From: RGIG4608 sp045637205
Lineage (GTDB): Bacteria > Bacillota > Clostridia > Oscillospirales > CAG-272
Reading direction: 5' to 3'
Length of the DNA stretch: 64,000 nt
Assembly (NCBI GenBank): GCA_045637205.1
Contig: JAZTYY010000005.1
Location: 19,965-83,964 of the forward strand
The translations under genes were made by a program, and so were the position numbers. Of this stretch, positions 52,299-60,914 are shown one piece after another. The first letter of the stretch is position 1; the number at the start of each line of letters is the position of its first letter. Below the pieces are notes generated by a model, which saw only the letters and a program-made list of their open reading frames with translations, had not been told where the DNA came from and ran no database searches.

Positions 52299-52772
52299 AT
52301 GTCAAAAATTTGTTGCTTCACCGGACATAGATATATGTCCGCTTTGCCACCCGAAAAAATTGAAATTAAATTAAAAAACAAACTCATAGATCTAATTGAA
52401 AACGAGGGCTTTACCGATTTTCGCACAGGGGGAGCAAAGGGCTTTGATTCACTTGCCGCGCTCACCATTTTAAAGCTGAAAAACAGATATCCCCACATTA
52501 AATTGCATTTGATTCTTCCCTGCAAGGGGCAAGAAAAATATTTTTTGCCAATTGAAAGGCAAATATATCATTTTGCCATAAAAAATGCCGACAGTGTTAC
52601 TTACATTCAAGAGCACTATAGTGACGGAGTTATGTTTGCCCGCAACAGAGCCTTGGTTGACGGCGCCGACCTTTGCTTCGCCTATCTTGAAAAGCTGCGC
52701 GGCGGCACCTACCAAACCATAAATTATGCGCGCAAGCAGGGTGTTAGGACTATAAATTTATTGAAGCTTTGA
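52299..52772 (+). CDS. SLOG/DUF1273 (YpsA-like) family protein
   Basis: 157 residues. The Rossmann-like SLOG fold is marked by CCFTGHRYMSALP, the FRTGGAKGFDSLAA glycine motif and a late VDGADLCFAYLE. SLOG proteins are thought to bind nucleotide-derived ligands; the related YpsA of Bacillus is linked to cell division. The exact role is unknown. It has its own promoter just after the DnaA-box cluster. Confidence 0.85.
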   Translation: MSKICCFTGHRYMSALPPEKIEIKLKNKLIDLIENEGFTDFRTGGAKGFDSLAALTILKLKNRYPHIKLHLILPCKGQEKYFLPIERQIYHFAIKNADSVTYIQEHYSDGVMFARNRALVDGADLCFAYLEKLRGGTYQTINYARKQGVRTINLLKL

Positions 52773-52830
52773 TTTTTTCACAAAAACAGTAAAGCTCTCA
52801 ATTTAAATTTTTTAAAAAGGAGAACTCAAA

Positions 52831-53256
52831 ATGAAAAAGATATTGGCAATTATACTTCTCATTTGCACACTTTGTCTTTCAAGCTGTGGAATATTAGAAG
52901 AACTCAAAACAGGCATAGACGAAGCAACTGCTCTTGCAGAGGATTTTTGTAAGGCTTTAGCAAGCGAAAACCTTGATAAAGCAAAAAGTTATTTGCACCC
53001 CGATTCCACACCAAGTCAGCACGAGCTTTCTTCTTTTGTTGCAAAATTAGAAAGGGAACATGATATTGACTTTTCTAACGGCGTATCATTCAAGCTTCGC
53101 AACGGAATAAACAGCTCTTATTACAACAGTATGTATGACGGCAGTGTGCACGAAATAGATTATTATATTCTTGTGGGTGACGTTACCGTAAATTTCTTCT
53201 TCGTTGTTGTAAAAAATGATAACGGCTACGGCTTATACAGCTTTGGAATTAATTAA
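52831..53256 (+). CDS. Small lipoprotein with NTF2-like (DUF4878-type) domain
   Basis: 141 residues. The lipoprotein signal ends at LSSC (Cys19). The rest reads as an NTF2-like cone fold, with AEDFCKALASENLDKAKSYLHPD as the typical first helix-turn and a C-terminal sheet ending FGIN. AAAAGGAG precedes the ATG. It is a secreted, membrane-tethered protein of unknown function, 58 nt after the SLOG gene. Confidence 0.75.
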   Translation: MKKILAIILLICTLCLSSCGILEELKTGIDEATALAEDFCKALASENLDKAKSYLHPDSTPSQHELSSFVAKLEREHDIDFSNGVSFKLRNGINSSYYNSMYDGSVHEIDYYILVGDVTVNFFFVVVKNDNGYGLYSFGIN

Positions 53257-53287
53257 ATAATTACATTACATATTCGGTCACACAAAA

Positions 53288-53321
53288 TAAAAAGAGGAGC
53301 TTTTGCTCCTCTTTTTTTTCA
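53288..53321. terminator. Bidirectional terminator
   Basis: Stem AAAGAGGAGC, loop TTTT, GCTCCTCTTT with flanking A and T runs, between the convergent lipoprotein and YitT genes. Confidence 0.88.
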
Positions 53322-53331
53322 TTTTTATTAA

Positions 53332-54195
53332 TTATACACTTCTAAAGCCCTTACCGATAATTTCACTACTTGTTGTAACAACGATAAATGCATTTTCATC
53401 AATTTTTTTGATTGCCGCGCGAAGCTTAATTGCCTCATATCTACGGCAAACGGTGTGAATCATACCCTTCTTTGTCTGAGTATAAGCACCAACCGCGTCA
53501 GTAATTGTTACACCGTGATGAAGCTGGCTCATAATATATTCGGAAACAAGCTCGGGCTTGTCCGTAATAACAATAAAATACTTGCAGGAATGGAAATTAT
53601 CAATTACGCTATCAATAATAAACGAGTTCGCAAACAAGCCGACAAGTGAGAGCAAGCCTCTTTCTACACCGGGGATGAAGAAAAGTGAGCCGCACGCGAT
53701 AAATATGTTAACGAAAAGCACTGCTCTGCCAACGTCAATTTTAGCATATTTTTGAATAATAAGCGCCATAATATCCATACCGCCACTTGATGCGCCTGCA
53801 TAGAAGATTATTGCAGTGCCGACAGCGTAAATAAGAATACCAACACAAAGCTCCAAAAACATCTCGTTTCTTTGAGTCAAGGGCAACCATTCCTCAGGCA
53901 CGATATTTTGAAAAACAATCATCAATGAAGAATATCCAAGGCTGCAATATACCGTCCAAATGCCCGTTTTCTTTCCAAGAAAGATAAAGCCGATAATAAG
54001 CATAAAGACGTTAAGACAAATGAGCCATTCGGATGTAGTAAGCGGAGTGTTGGGAATTGAACCGAGAATGGTTGCAAGACCCGTCATACCACCCGTAACG
54101 AACTGATTTGGAACCAAAAAGAAGAACGTGGCAATTGCAATAAGAACAATGCCTGCATTCATATACATCCAATCTTTAAATTTGATTTTAAACAT
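53332..54195 (-). CDS. YitT-family membrane protein (DUF161 + DUF2179)
   Basis: About 287 residues from ATG 54195 (AGAGGAA upstream); a longer frame to 54306 is less likely. Five to six membrane helices (about 8-170) include the family motif FVTGGMTGLATIL and GASSGGMDIMALI. The C-terminal DUF2179 domain (about 210-285, HHGVTITDAVGAYTQ, then FIVVTTSSEIIGKGF) is a cytoplasmic regulatory or ligand-binding unit. It is possibly a transporter; the cargo is unknown. Confidence 0.9.
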   Translation of the reverse strand: MFKIKFKDWMYMNAGIVLIAIATFFFLVPNQFVTGGMTGLATILGSIPNTPLTTSEWLICLNVFMLIIGFIFLGKKTGIWTVYCSLGYSSLMIVFQNIVPEEWLPLTQRNEMFLELCVGILIYAVGTAIIFYAGASSGGMDIMALIIQKYAKIDVGRAVLFVNIFIACGSLFFIPGVERGLLSLVGLFANSFIIDSVIDNFHSCKYFIVITDKPELVSEYIMSQLHHGVTITDAVGAYTQTKKGMIHTVCRRYEAIKLRAAIKKIDENAFIVVTTSSEIIGKGFRSV

Positions 54196-54360
54196 AATTT
54201 CCTCTAAAAAATCACTCCGTTCTCTTGCAATTGAAGGAAGGGAGAGAAATAACACAAAATTCTTTTTTGTGATGTTAATTATACAACAAATATTGCTAAC
54301 AGTCAATCCTTATTTTTGATATTTTTCGAGAAATTTTAATTATTTTTTTCACAAGTATAA

Positions 54361-54389
54361 TTGACATATTTCACGGTGTGTGTTATAAT
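54361..54389 (+). promoter_or_regulatory. Sigma-A promoter for the ArsR-type gene
   Basis: TTGACA (54361-54366), 17 bp, TATAAT (54384-54389), both perfect consensus. Confidence 0.88.
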
Positions 54390-54445
54390 ACATTTAACAT
54401 TTAATTTAATTGTTAAATGTTGCAATTAACGTTAAAATTTGCAAC
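54390..54445 (+). promoter_or_regulatory. Inverted repeats, probable ArsR autoregulatory operator
   Basis: ACATTTAACA (54390-54399) and TGTTAAATGT (54411-54420) form perfect 10-bp arms right after the -10 box. A second pair, GTTGCAA (54419-54425) and TTGCAAC (54439-54445), encloses the palindrome TTAACGTTAA. Both fit dimeric ArsR binding over the transcript start. Confidence 0.65.
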
Positions 54446-54465
54446 ATTTTGGAAAGGTGTAAAAA

Positions 54466-54732
54466 ATGATTCAAGAAACACTTTTTGCCCTTTGTGATCC
54501 AACGCGCCGAGAGATACTAAAAATGCTGAAAAAGGGCAGCAAAACTGCCGGTGAAATAGCCGAAAGATTTGATATCTCACCCCCTGCCATATCTCGTCAT
54601 CTTTCGGTTTTGAAGGATGCGGAGCTGGTGGAAACGCGCCGCGAGGGAAAATTTATTGTATACGAATCTAATTTTGAACCAATTGAAGATTTGGACGACT
54701 GGATTCGTGAGCTTTTAAAAGAAAATTTATAA
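54466..54732 (+). CDS. ArsR-family HTH repressor
   Basis: An 88-residue winged-helix protein with the ArsR pattern LFALCDPTRREILKMLK and the recognition helix in SPPAISRHLSVLKDAELV, then a wing with REGKFIVYE. I see no metal-binding Cys or His motif, so it is probably of the SdpR/YczG-like non-metal type. It precedes a membrane-TPR gene by 16 nt, which it probably controls along with itself. Confidence 0.9.
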   Translation: MIQETLFALCDPTRREILKMLKKGSKTAGEIAERFDISPPAISRHLSVLKDAELVETRREGKFIVYESNFEPIEDLDDWIRELLKENL

Positions 54733-54748
54733 AAAAGAGGTTAATTTT

Positions 54749-55522
54749 ATGACAAACAAGACAGCAAAACAAATTGTTACGTCCTATAGAGTAGGATGCG
54801 CATTAATAGTGTGCGGCTATGCACTTGCACTTGCGGCACTTATATTCCTTATGATGCTTAGCTTCCCCATTGCAATGATAGGAATCGTCCTTCTTGCCTC
54901 AACGCCCCGAAAGGCATTTGAAATGTGGCGCAAGAAATGTATTGAAACCGTTATTTACGAAGATCTTGACCCCGAAAAATTCGGTGAGATGTTGTCCCTC
55001 GGTTTGCTCAAAAAGTCAAGAAAGCACAAAATGCTCTATTATATGTCAAGCGGAAAGCACGACGACGTTTTAAAACTGGTTGAAGAAAGCGAAAAGAAAG
55101 CTCTTCACCCCATCGATCAGTGCAACAATCTTTACAGAATCGGTTACGTGCATTTTGAACGCGGTGAATATGAAAAATTGTCCGAAGTTTTTAAAAAATA
55201 TGAAAGAATGAAGAAGGATAATCCAAAATTCGCATACGCGCTTAACTCATTTACAGTATTTGAAAAATTTGACGCCTTTGCCGACGAGGATTATGAATAC
55301 GTTGTTGACGTGTGCGACATTGACCTTAAAGAGCTTGACACAAAAAAGCAAAATCACAACCTTACAAAAATAAACGTTAGCTTCTACCGTGCTGTTTCCC
55401 TTTACAAGCTCGGCAAAATGAAGGAAGCCAAAGAGGGCTTTGAGGAAATTATCAAATTTGCCCCCAAAATGCACAAGGCTCAGCTCTCTAAGGAGTTCAT
55501 TGAGTTGATCAATAAGGGTTAA
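54749..55522 (+). CDS. Membrane protein with TPR-like cytoplasmic domain
   Basis: 257 residues. Two membrane helices (about 13-36 and 37-58, with a PIAMIGIVLLAS segment) are followed by a helical-repeat domain that reads as two or three TPR units (QCNNLYRIGYVHFERGEYEKL; AVSLYKLGKMKEAKEGFEEI). I recognise no specific family. Co-transcription with the ArsR gene makes it a candidate target of that repressor. SdpI-type immunity proteins follow similar repressors, but this does not look like one. Confidence 0.65.
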   Translation: MTNKTAKQIVTSYRVGCALIVCGYALALAALIFLMMLSFPIAMIGIVLLASTPRKAFEMWRKKCIETVIYEDLDPEKFGEMLSLGLLKKSRKHKMLYYMSSGKHDDVLKLVEESEKKALHPIDQCNNLYRIGYVHFERGEYEKLSEVFKKYERMKKDNPKFAYALNSFTVFEKFDAFADEDYEYVVDVCDIDLKELDTKKQNHNLTKINVSFYRAVSLYKLGKMKEAKEGFEEIIKFAPKMHKAQLSKEFIELINKG

Positions 55523-55554
55523 TTCCAACAACACCTTGAATTTATATACTCAAC

Positions 55555-55583
55555 TTGACAATAAAGTTCAATTTTGATATAAT
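55555..55583 (+). promoter_or_regulatory. Sigma-A promoter for gdhA
   Basis: TTGACA (55555-55560), 17 bp, TATAAT (55578-55583), 58 nt before the ATG. Confidence 0.85.
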
Positions 55584-55640
55584 TTAAACAATTATTTATA
55601 TAATATAATGTATAAAACGTATGTGTCAGGAGGAAATACC

Positions 55641-56987
55641 ATGGCAATTAAAAATGAATACATTTTAAATCTCTTAGAAAAGGTTAAATCAAGAAATGCA
55701 GGTGAGCCCGAATTTCATCAGGCGGTGTACGAGGTGCTTGAATCCCTTGAGCCCGTCATTGAGGCGCACCCCGAATACATAAAAAACGGAGTGCTCGACA
55801 TGATAGTCGAGCCCGAAAGAATTATAAAATTCCGCGTTCCGTGGGTGGACGACAAGGGCGAGGTTCACGTAAACCGTGGCTTTAGAGTGCAATTTAACAG
55901 TGCAATTGGCCCTTATAAGGGTGGAATTCGCTTCCATCCCTCCGTCAACGAGAGCATTATCAAGTTTTTGGGCTTTGAACAAACCTTCAAAAACTCACTT
56001 ACAGGTCTCCCCATCGGTGGCGGTAAGGGTGGCTCTGACTTTGATCCCAAGGGAAAGAGCAATCTTGAAATTATGCGCTTTTGCCAAAGCTTTATGACTG
56101 AGCTTTCAAAATATATTGGCGCCGACACCGACGTTCCGGCAGGTGATATTGGCGTTGGAGCAAGAGAAATTGGCTACATGTTTGGTCAATATAAGCGCCT
56201 TCGCGACGAATACACGGGCGTTCTCACGGGAAAGGGCTTAAGCTATGGCGGTTCTCTTGCAAGAAAAGAGGCTACGGGCTTCGGTCTATGCTATTTCACC
56301 GATGAAATGCTTCGCGATAACGGAAAATCCTTTAAAAACGCGCGCGTTGTTATTTCAGGATCCGGAAACGTTGCTATTTATGCAGCGCAAAAGGCAATGG
56401 AGCTTGGCGCAACAGTGGTTGCAATGAGTGATTCAAACGGCTACGTTTACGACGAGGACGGCATTGACCTTGCCTTGATGAAGGAAATTAAGGAAATCAA
56501 GCGCGAAAGAATAAGTGAATATGCTTCCGAGCGCGAAAACGCAATTTATCGCGTTGGTTGTAAGAATATTTGGTCAGTTCCCTGTGATATCGCACTTCCC
56601 TGCGCTACACAAAACGAGCTTGACCTCGATTCCGCTAAAAATCTACACCAAAACGGCTGCTTTGCTGTTGCAGAGGGTGCAAATATGCCCTCAACTCCCG
56701 ATGCGGTTGCATATTTACAAGCAAACGGCGTGCTTTTTGCCCCCGCGAAAGCCGCAAATGCAGGCGGTGTAGCCACAAGTGCACTCGAAATGAGCCAAAA
56801 CTCAATGAGATATTCTTGGACATTTGAGGAAGTTGACGCAAAATTACATCAAATTATGATTAATATATACAAAAACTGCTCATCCGCAGCCAATGAATAC
56901 GGACTCTCAGGCAACCTTGTTGCAGGAGCAAATATTGCAGGATTTTTAAAAGTTGCTAATGCTATGGAAGCGCAAGGAGTAGTATAA
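55641..56987 (+). CDS. gdhA: Glutamate dehydrogenase
   Basis: 448 residues from ATG 55641, with AGGAGG upstream. It is the hexameric, probably NADP-type enzyme: YKGGIRFHPSVN, then PIGGGKGGSDFDPKGKS with the catalytic Lys and Asp region, and VVISGSGNVAIYAAQK as the dinucleotide fold. It links ammonia and 2-oxoglutarate to glutamate. Together with NagB-derived ammonia, it gives a route for nitrogen from amino sugars; that connection is inference. Confidence 0.96.
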   Translation: MAIKNEYILNLLEKVKSRNAGEPEFHQAVYEVLESLEPVIEAHPEYIKNGVLDMIVEPERIIKFRVPWVDDKGEVHVNRGFRVQFNSAIGPYKGGIRFHPSVNESIIKFLGFEQTFKNSLTGLPIGGGKGGSDFDPKGKSNLEIMRFCQSFMTELSKYIGADTDVPAGDIGVGAREIGYMFGQYKRLRDEYTGVLTGKGLSYGGSLARKEATGFGLCYFTDEMLRDNGKSFKNARVVISGSGNVAIYAAQKAMELGATVVAMSDSNGYVYDEDGIDLALMKEIKEIKRERISEYASERENAIYRVGCKNIWSVPCDIALPCATQNELDLDSAKNLHQNGCFAVAEGANMPSTPDAVAYLQANGVLFAPAKAANAGGVATSALEMSQNSMRYSWTFEEVDAKLHQIMINIYKNCSSAANEYGLSGNLVAGANIAGFLKVANAMEAQGVV

Positions 56988-57004
56988 AAAAGGACAATCA
57001 AATA

Positions 57005-57754
57005 ATGTCAGAACAACATAAACAACATAGAAAAAGGCACAAACAAAGATATTTGGACACCAAGGGCAACGGCTTTTCTGAGCACGAATTGATGGAATTG
57101 CTATTATTTTATGCCATTCCACGCAAAAACACAAACGAAATTGCACATAAATTGAGTGAGCGCTTTGGCACAATAGATAAAATTGCCGACGCAAGTGTCG
57201 ACGAGCTTAAATCGGTCGATGGCATAGGTAACAATTCGGCAATTTTAATCAATCTCATCGCTAACTTTGCGCATAAATACATCAATGAAAAATCAAAAGA
57301 GCCAAAATGCATCGACACACTTGAAAAGGCTGTTGATTACGGAAGAAACCGCATCTTCGGTTCAATACGAGAGGTGGTTTATGCAACCTTTACCGACAAC
57401 GCGTTAAACGTAATCGATACGTGCTTGGTTTCGGTTGGCACGCTTGATGAAGCAAAGCCGATAATTCGCAATATAATTGAGCTTTGTATTGTAAAACGCG
57501 CAAATGCCGTGATTTTATTCCATAATCATCCGCACGGAGGAGTCGAAGCATCGGTTGCCGACACAAACTTCACTTCCCTTCTTGAGCGCGAGCTCGATAT
57601 GCTTGGAATAAATCTTGTTGAGCACATAGTGGTTGACAGCAATAGCTTTAACACCATATTAAAAGACACTCGTGCCGTAAAAAGCATTGGCACATATATA
57701 AATATTGAAAAATTTTATAAAAAAGAAGAATCAGACGACCGAAAGGAAAATTAA
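57005..57754 (+). CDS. radC: RadC-family JAB-domain protein
   Basis: 249 residues. An N-terminal helix-hairpin-helix region (LKSVDGIGNNSAILINLIA) is followed by the RadC JAB1/MPN domain with zinc motif HNHPHGGVEASVAD (H-x-H-P...S-x-x-D). The family name suggests DNA repair, but that role is doubtful; the domain is a metal-dependent hydrolase fold. It lies 17 nt after gdhA and 1 nt before thiI. Confidence 0.92.
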   Translation: MSEQHKQHRKRHKQRYLDTKGNGFSEHELMELLLFYAIPRKNTNEIAHKLSERFGTIDKIADASVDELKSVDGIGNNSAILINLIANFAHKYINEKSKEPKCIDTLEKAVDYGRNRIFGSIREVVYATFTDNALNVIDTCLVSVGTLDEAKPIIRNIIELCIVKRANAVILFHNHPHGGVEASVADTNFTSLLERELDMLGINLVEHIVVDSNSFNTILKDTRAVKSIGTYINIEKFYKKEESDDRKEN

Positions 57755-57755
57755 A

Positions 57756-58934
57756 ATGAACGAAGTTTTACTTTGTAAATACGGTGAAATAGTGCTTAAA
57801 GGTGCTAATCGCGCGTATTTTGAAGATATGCTTTGCAAGGAGTTGCGCAAAAAAGCCCAAAAATGTGGCAATTTTGAGATTTTGCGCGCGCAAAGCACTG
57901 TATATATAGAGCCACTTGACGAATTTTGCGATATGGACGCTATGCTACAAGAGGCGCAAAAGGTTTTTGGCATAGTTGCGATTGCTCGCGCTTACGTTTG
58001 CGAAAAGTCCATTGAGTCAATTTCAGAAGCAGCTCGCGAATTTATCGCTCCCGAAATCAGAAAATATAAAACCTTTAAGGTTGAGGCAAAGAGAAGCGAC
58101 AAACGATTCCCCCTTGATTCAATGGATCTTTCACGAGAAATCGGCGGTGTTTTGCTCGAAACAAACCCAAGAGTTAAGGTTGACGTTAAAAATCCCGACG
58201 TAATTGTTAAGGTTGAAGTTCGTGAACGCGCCGCATACATTTACGCAGGTCACCACAAGGGTGCCGGTGGCATGCCCGTTGGCACTAACGGAAAGGGACT
58301 TTTGCTTCTTTCCGGTGGTATTGACTCCCCGGTTGCAGGCTATATGATGGCAAAGCGCGGTGTTAAGCTCGAGGCAGTACATTTTGAATCATATCCTTAC
58401 ACAAGTGAACGAGCACTTCAAAAGGTGCTTGACCTTGCAAAAATCGTTTCAGACTATTCAGGTGAAATTTATGTACATATAATCTCACTTACACATATCC
58501 AAGAGGAGCTCGTTAAACACTGCAACGAGGAATACTTCACACTTTTGCTTCGCAGATATATGGTTGCCCTTTCAAATAAGGTTGCAGCGCGCTACAATTG
58601 CGGTGCACTTATCACAGGTGAAAGCGTTGGTCAGGTTGCAAGTCAAACAATGCAAGCAATCGGTGTAACCGACGCGGTTGCCGATATTCCCGTTTTCCGC
58701 CCCTGTATAGGTATGGATAAGGAGGAAATTGTTCAAATTTCAAGAAAAATCGGTGCATTTGAAACCTCAATCCTTCCCTATGAGGATTGTTGCACAGTTT
58801 TCACTCCCAAGCACCCCAAAACCAAGCCCGAGCTTGACAAGGTGATTGCCGAGGAAAATAAGCTCCCGTTCGACGAACTCGTTGAAGAGGCTTATGCAAC
58901 AATGAAGACAGTTAAAGTGCACGTTGATGAATAA
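57756..58934 (+). CDS. thiI: tRNA 4-thiouridine synthase ThiI
   Basis: About 392 residues from ATG 57756, one base after the radC stop. The N-terminal ferredoxin-like and THUMP domains span about 1-165 and the PP-loop ATPase motif is LLLLSGGIDSPVAGY. There is no rhodanese domain, so this is the short type that takes sulfur by another path; the CCTVFTPKHPKT segment supplies Cys residues. The main roles are s4U8 in tRNA and, in some bacteria, thiazole synthesis. Confidence 0.95.
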   Translation: MNEVLLCKYGEIVLKGANRAYFEDMLCKELRKKAQKCGNFEILRAQSTVYIEPLDEFCDMDAMLQEAQKVFGIVAIARAYVCEKSIESISEAAREFIAPEIRKYKTFKVEAKRSDKRFPLDSMDLSREIGGVLLETNPRVKVDVKNPDVIVKVEVRERAAYIYAGHHKGAGGMPVGTNGKGLLLLSGGIDSPVAGYMMAKRGVKLEAVHFESYPYTSERALQKVLDLAKIVSDYSGEIYVHIISLTHIQEELVKHCNEEYFTLLLRRYMVALSNKVAARYNCGALITGESVGQVASQTMQAIGVTDAVADIPVFRPCIGMDKEEIVQISRKIGAFETSILPYEDCCTVFTPKHPKTKPELDKVIAEENKLPFDELVEEAYATMKTVKVHVDE

Positions 58935-58969
58935 TATCAACTGATGGTTGATATTTATAGGAAATTAGT

Positions 58970-59722
58970 ATGGATAGAAATATTTTTATAGAAAAACTGA
59001 GCTTAGCTCTTCAAGAAAACACAAAAATTGAACTGACGGAAAAGCAACAAGAACAAATGTTCTTGTTGGCGGAAAGATTGGTGGAAGTCAATAAAGTAAT
59101 GAATTTAACGGCAATTACCGACGAAGATGGCATAATTTTACGTCATTTCGTTGATTCTTTGCTTATTTCTGAATATTTTGAGCAAAATTCCACTGTGATC
59201 GACGTTGGATGTGGAGCAGGCTTCCCTTCTCTTCCTCTTGCAATCGTGCGACCCGATTTAAAAATCACTTCACTCGATAGCACCGAGAAGCGCATCAGAT
59301 ACGTCGACGAAACCGCTAAGCTTCTTGGCCTTACAAATATAGAAGCAGTTGCAGCAAGAGCTGAAGAATTTGCAAATCTCCCCAACAGACGCGAGAAATT
59401 TGACTATGCAACGGCAAGAGCAGTTGCTTCACTTCCAATTCTTTGCGAATTAACAATTCCCTTTGTTAAAAACGGTGGTTCTCTTATCGCAATGAAAGCA
59501 AAGGGCGCACACGATGAATTTGAAATGTCAAGAAGCGCAATCAGGCAGCTTGCGGGCGCAAATTCACTTGCAAACACAAAATTGGTTGAAAAAACTCTTT
59601 GTGGAAATATAAACGGTGAGGTTATTGGTGAAAACCGAACTGTAGTGGTTATGAATAAGCTTTCATCAACACCCAAGCAATTTCCAAGAAAGTTTGCTCA
59701 AATAAAGAAAAACCCACTTTAA
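58970..59722 (+). CDS. rsmG: 16S rRNA (guanine-N7)-methyltransferase RsmG
   Basis: 250 residues with the RsmG/GidB pattern: VNKVMNLTAITDEDGIILRHFVDSL, motif I VIDVGCGAGFPSLPLAI and a later DYATARAVASLPILCEL. It methylates G527 of 16S rRNA. In Firmicutes it normally sits next to parA-parB close to the origin, as here. A terminator and the parS region follow. Confidence 0.95.
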   Translation: MDRNIFIEKLSLALQENTKIELTEKQQEQMFLLAERLVEVNKVMNLTAITDEDGIILRHFVDSLLISEYFEQNSTVIDVGCGAGFPSLPLAIVRPDLKITSLDSTEKRIRYVDETAKLLGLTNIEAVAARAEEFANLPNRREKFDYATARAVASLPILCELTIPFVKNGGSLIAMKAKGAHDEFEMSRSAIRQLAGANSLANTKLVEKTLCGNINGEVIGENRTVVVMNKLSSTPKQFPRKFAQIKKNPL

Positions 59723-59745
59723 ATCACAATCACATAAAATCTTGC

Positions 59746-59782
59746 AAAAGGCTTGTTTGTTTAGACAAGCCTTTTATTTTTT
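59746..59782 (+). terminator. Terminator of the gdhA-radC-thiI-rsmG group
   Basis: Stem AAGGCTTGT / ACAAGCCTT with a T-rich tail. Confidence 0.85.
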
Positions 59783-59825
59783 GTATATCCCGAGGTTTTA
59801 TCCGCTTTTTAGAGGCAATAACAAA

Positions 59826-59841
59826 TGTTTCACGTGAAACA
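59826..59841. promoter_or_regulatory. parS site 1
   Basis: Perfect TGTTTCACGTGAAACA, the ParB/Spo0J loading site, extended by matching flanks (AAA/TTT). Confidence 0.97.
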
Positions 59842-59862
59842 TTTGTTATTACGAGCTAAAAT

Positions 59863-59878
59863 TGTTTCACGTGAAACA
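59863..59878. promoter_or_regulatory. parS site 2
   Basis: Perfect 16-bp parS palindrome, 22 bp after site 1. Confidence 0.97.
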
Positions 59879-59901
59879 AAATTAGTCGAATTTTGTCAAA
59901 A

Positions 59902-59917
59902 TGTTTCACGTGAAACA
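59902..59917. promoter_or_regulatory. parS site 3
   Basis: Perfect 16-bp parS palindrome, 24 bp after site 2. All three are upstream of the parA promoter and likely nucleate the segregation complex. Confidence 0.97.
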
Positions 59918-59967
59918 AAATTTTCTAAATTTTCTAATGATTTTTGGTAAAATAATGTGTTTTGCTA

Positions 59968-59996
59968 TTGCATTTATAAACAGTTTGTGCTATAAT
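59968..59996 (+). promoter_or_regulatory. Promoter for parA-parB
   Basis: TTGCAT (59968-59973), 17 bp, TATAAT (59991-59996). Confidence 0.65.
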
Positions 59997-60081
59997 GTAA
60001 ACGCATATTTATAGTCCAAAATGCGCCAATTTTAGGGCTTTAATTAACAAAATCGAACATTATATATATCGGAGGAACAAA

Positions 60082-60843
60082 ATGGCAAAAATTATTGCTT
60101 TCGCCAACCAAAAAGGCGGTGTTGGTAAGACAACATCCGCAGTAAACGTTGCTGCTTCTCTTGGATTGCTTGGCAAAAAGACACTTATTGTAGACCTTGA
60201 CCCTCAGGGCAATGCAACAAGTGGTGTCGGAATCCCAAAAAGATCCTTAAAAGGCACAATAAAAGACGTTTTAACAGGTGAAACTGACATCAAAAACGTG
60301 GTTTTACCCACAAATTACAAAAATCTTTGGGTTATTCCCACAAATGTGACACTTTCAGGTGCCGAATTTGACCTTTATAATGATGAAGGTAGCGAATACA
60401 ACCTTAAGGATGCATTCAAATCAATTGCAGGAGATTATGATTATATCATCATCGACTGCCCTCCTTCTCTTGGCATGCTTACGGTTAACGCTTTTGTAGC
60501 AAGTGACGGTATTTTGGTGCCCATGCAGGCGGAATTTTATGCAGTTGAAGGTCTTTCACAGCTTATTGCGACCACAAAACGCGTTAAAAAGCTCTATAAT
60601 GAGGATTTGAACATCGTTGGTATCCTTATTACTATGTACAACAAGCGCCTTTTGCTTTCTATGCAGGTTATGGATGAGCTTCAAAAATACTATCCCGACA
60701 AGCTTTTCAACACAACAATTTCAAGAAACGTTAAGCTTTCTGAAGCTCCCGGCTTTGGTAAGCCCGTTTACTATCATGATAAGCATTCCAAGGGTTCTAA
60801 CGAATACCTTGAGGTAGCTAAAGAGCTTATTTCTCGTATTTAA
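60082..60843 (+). CDS. parA: Chromosome partition ATPase ParA/Soj
   Basis: 253 residues. The deviant Walker A is FANQKGGVGKTTSAVN, Walker A' IVDLDPQGNATS, and Walker B IIDCPPSLG. Soj proteins work with ParB-parS to segregate origins and, in Bacillus, also modulate DnaA. It is directly downstream of three parS sites, marking the chromosomal rather than a plasmid system. GGAGG precedes the ATG. Confidence 0.97.
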   Translation: MAKIIAFANQKGGVGKTTSAVNVAASLGLLGKKTLIVDLDPQGNATSGVGIPKRSLKGTIKDVLTGETDIKNVVLPTNYKNLWVIPTNVTLSGAEFDLYNDEGSEYNLKDAFKSIAGDYDYIIIDCPPSLGMLTVNAFVASDGILVPMQAEFYAVEGLSQLIATTKRVKKLYNEDLNIVGILITMYNKRLLLSMQVMDELQKYYPDKLFNTTISRNVKLSEAPGFGKPVYYHDKHSKGSNEYLEVAKELISRI

Positions 60844-60914
60844 TCGAGTTTTTAACAAAAAAAACACTACAATTTTAATAAAAATATGCCAATTTGGCAC
60901 GAAAGGAATATAAA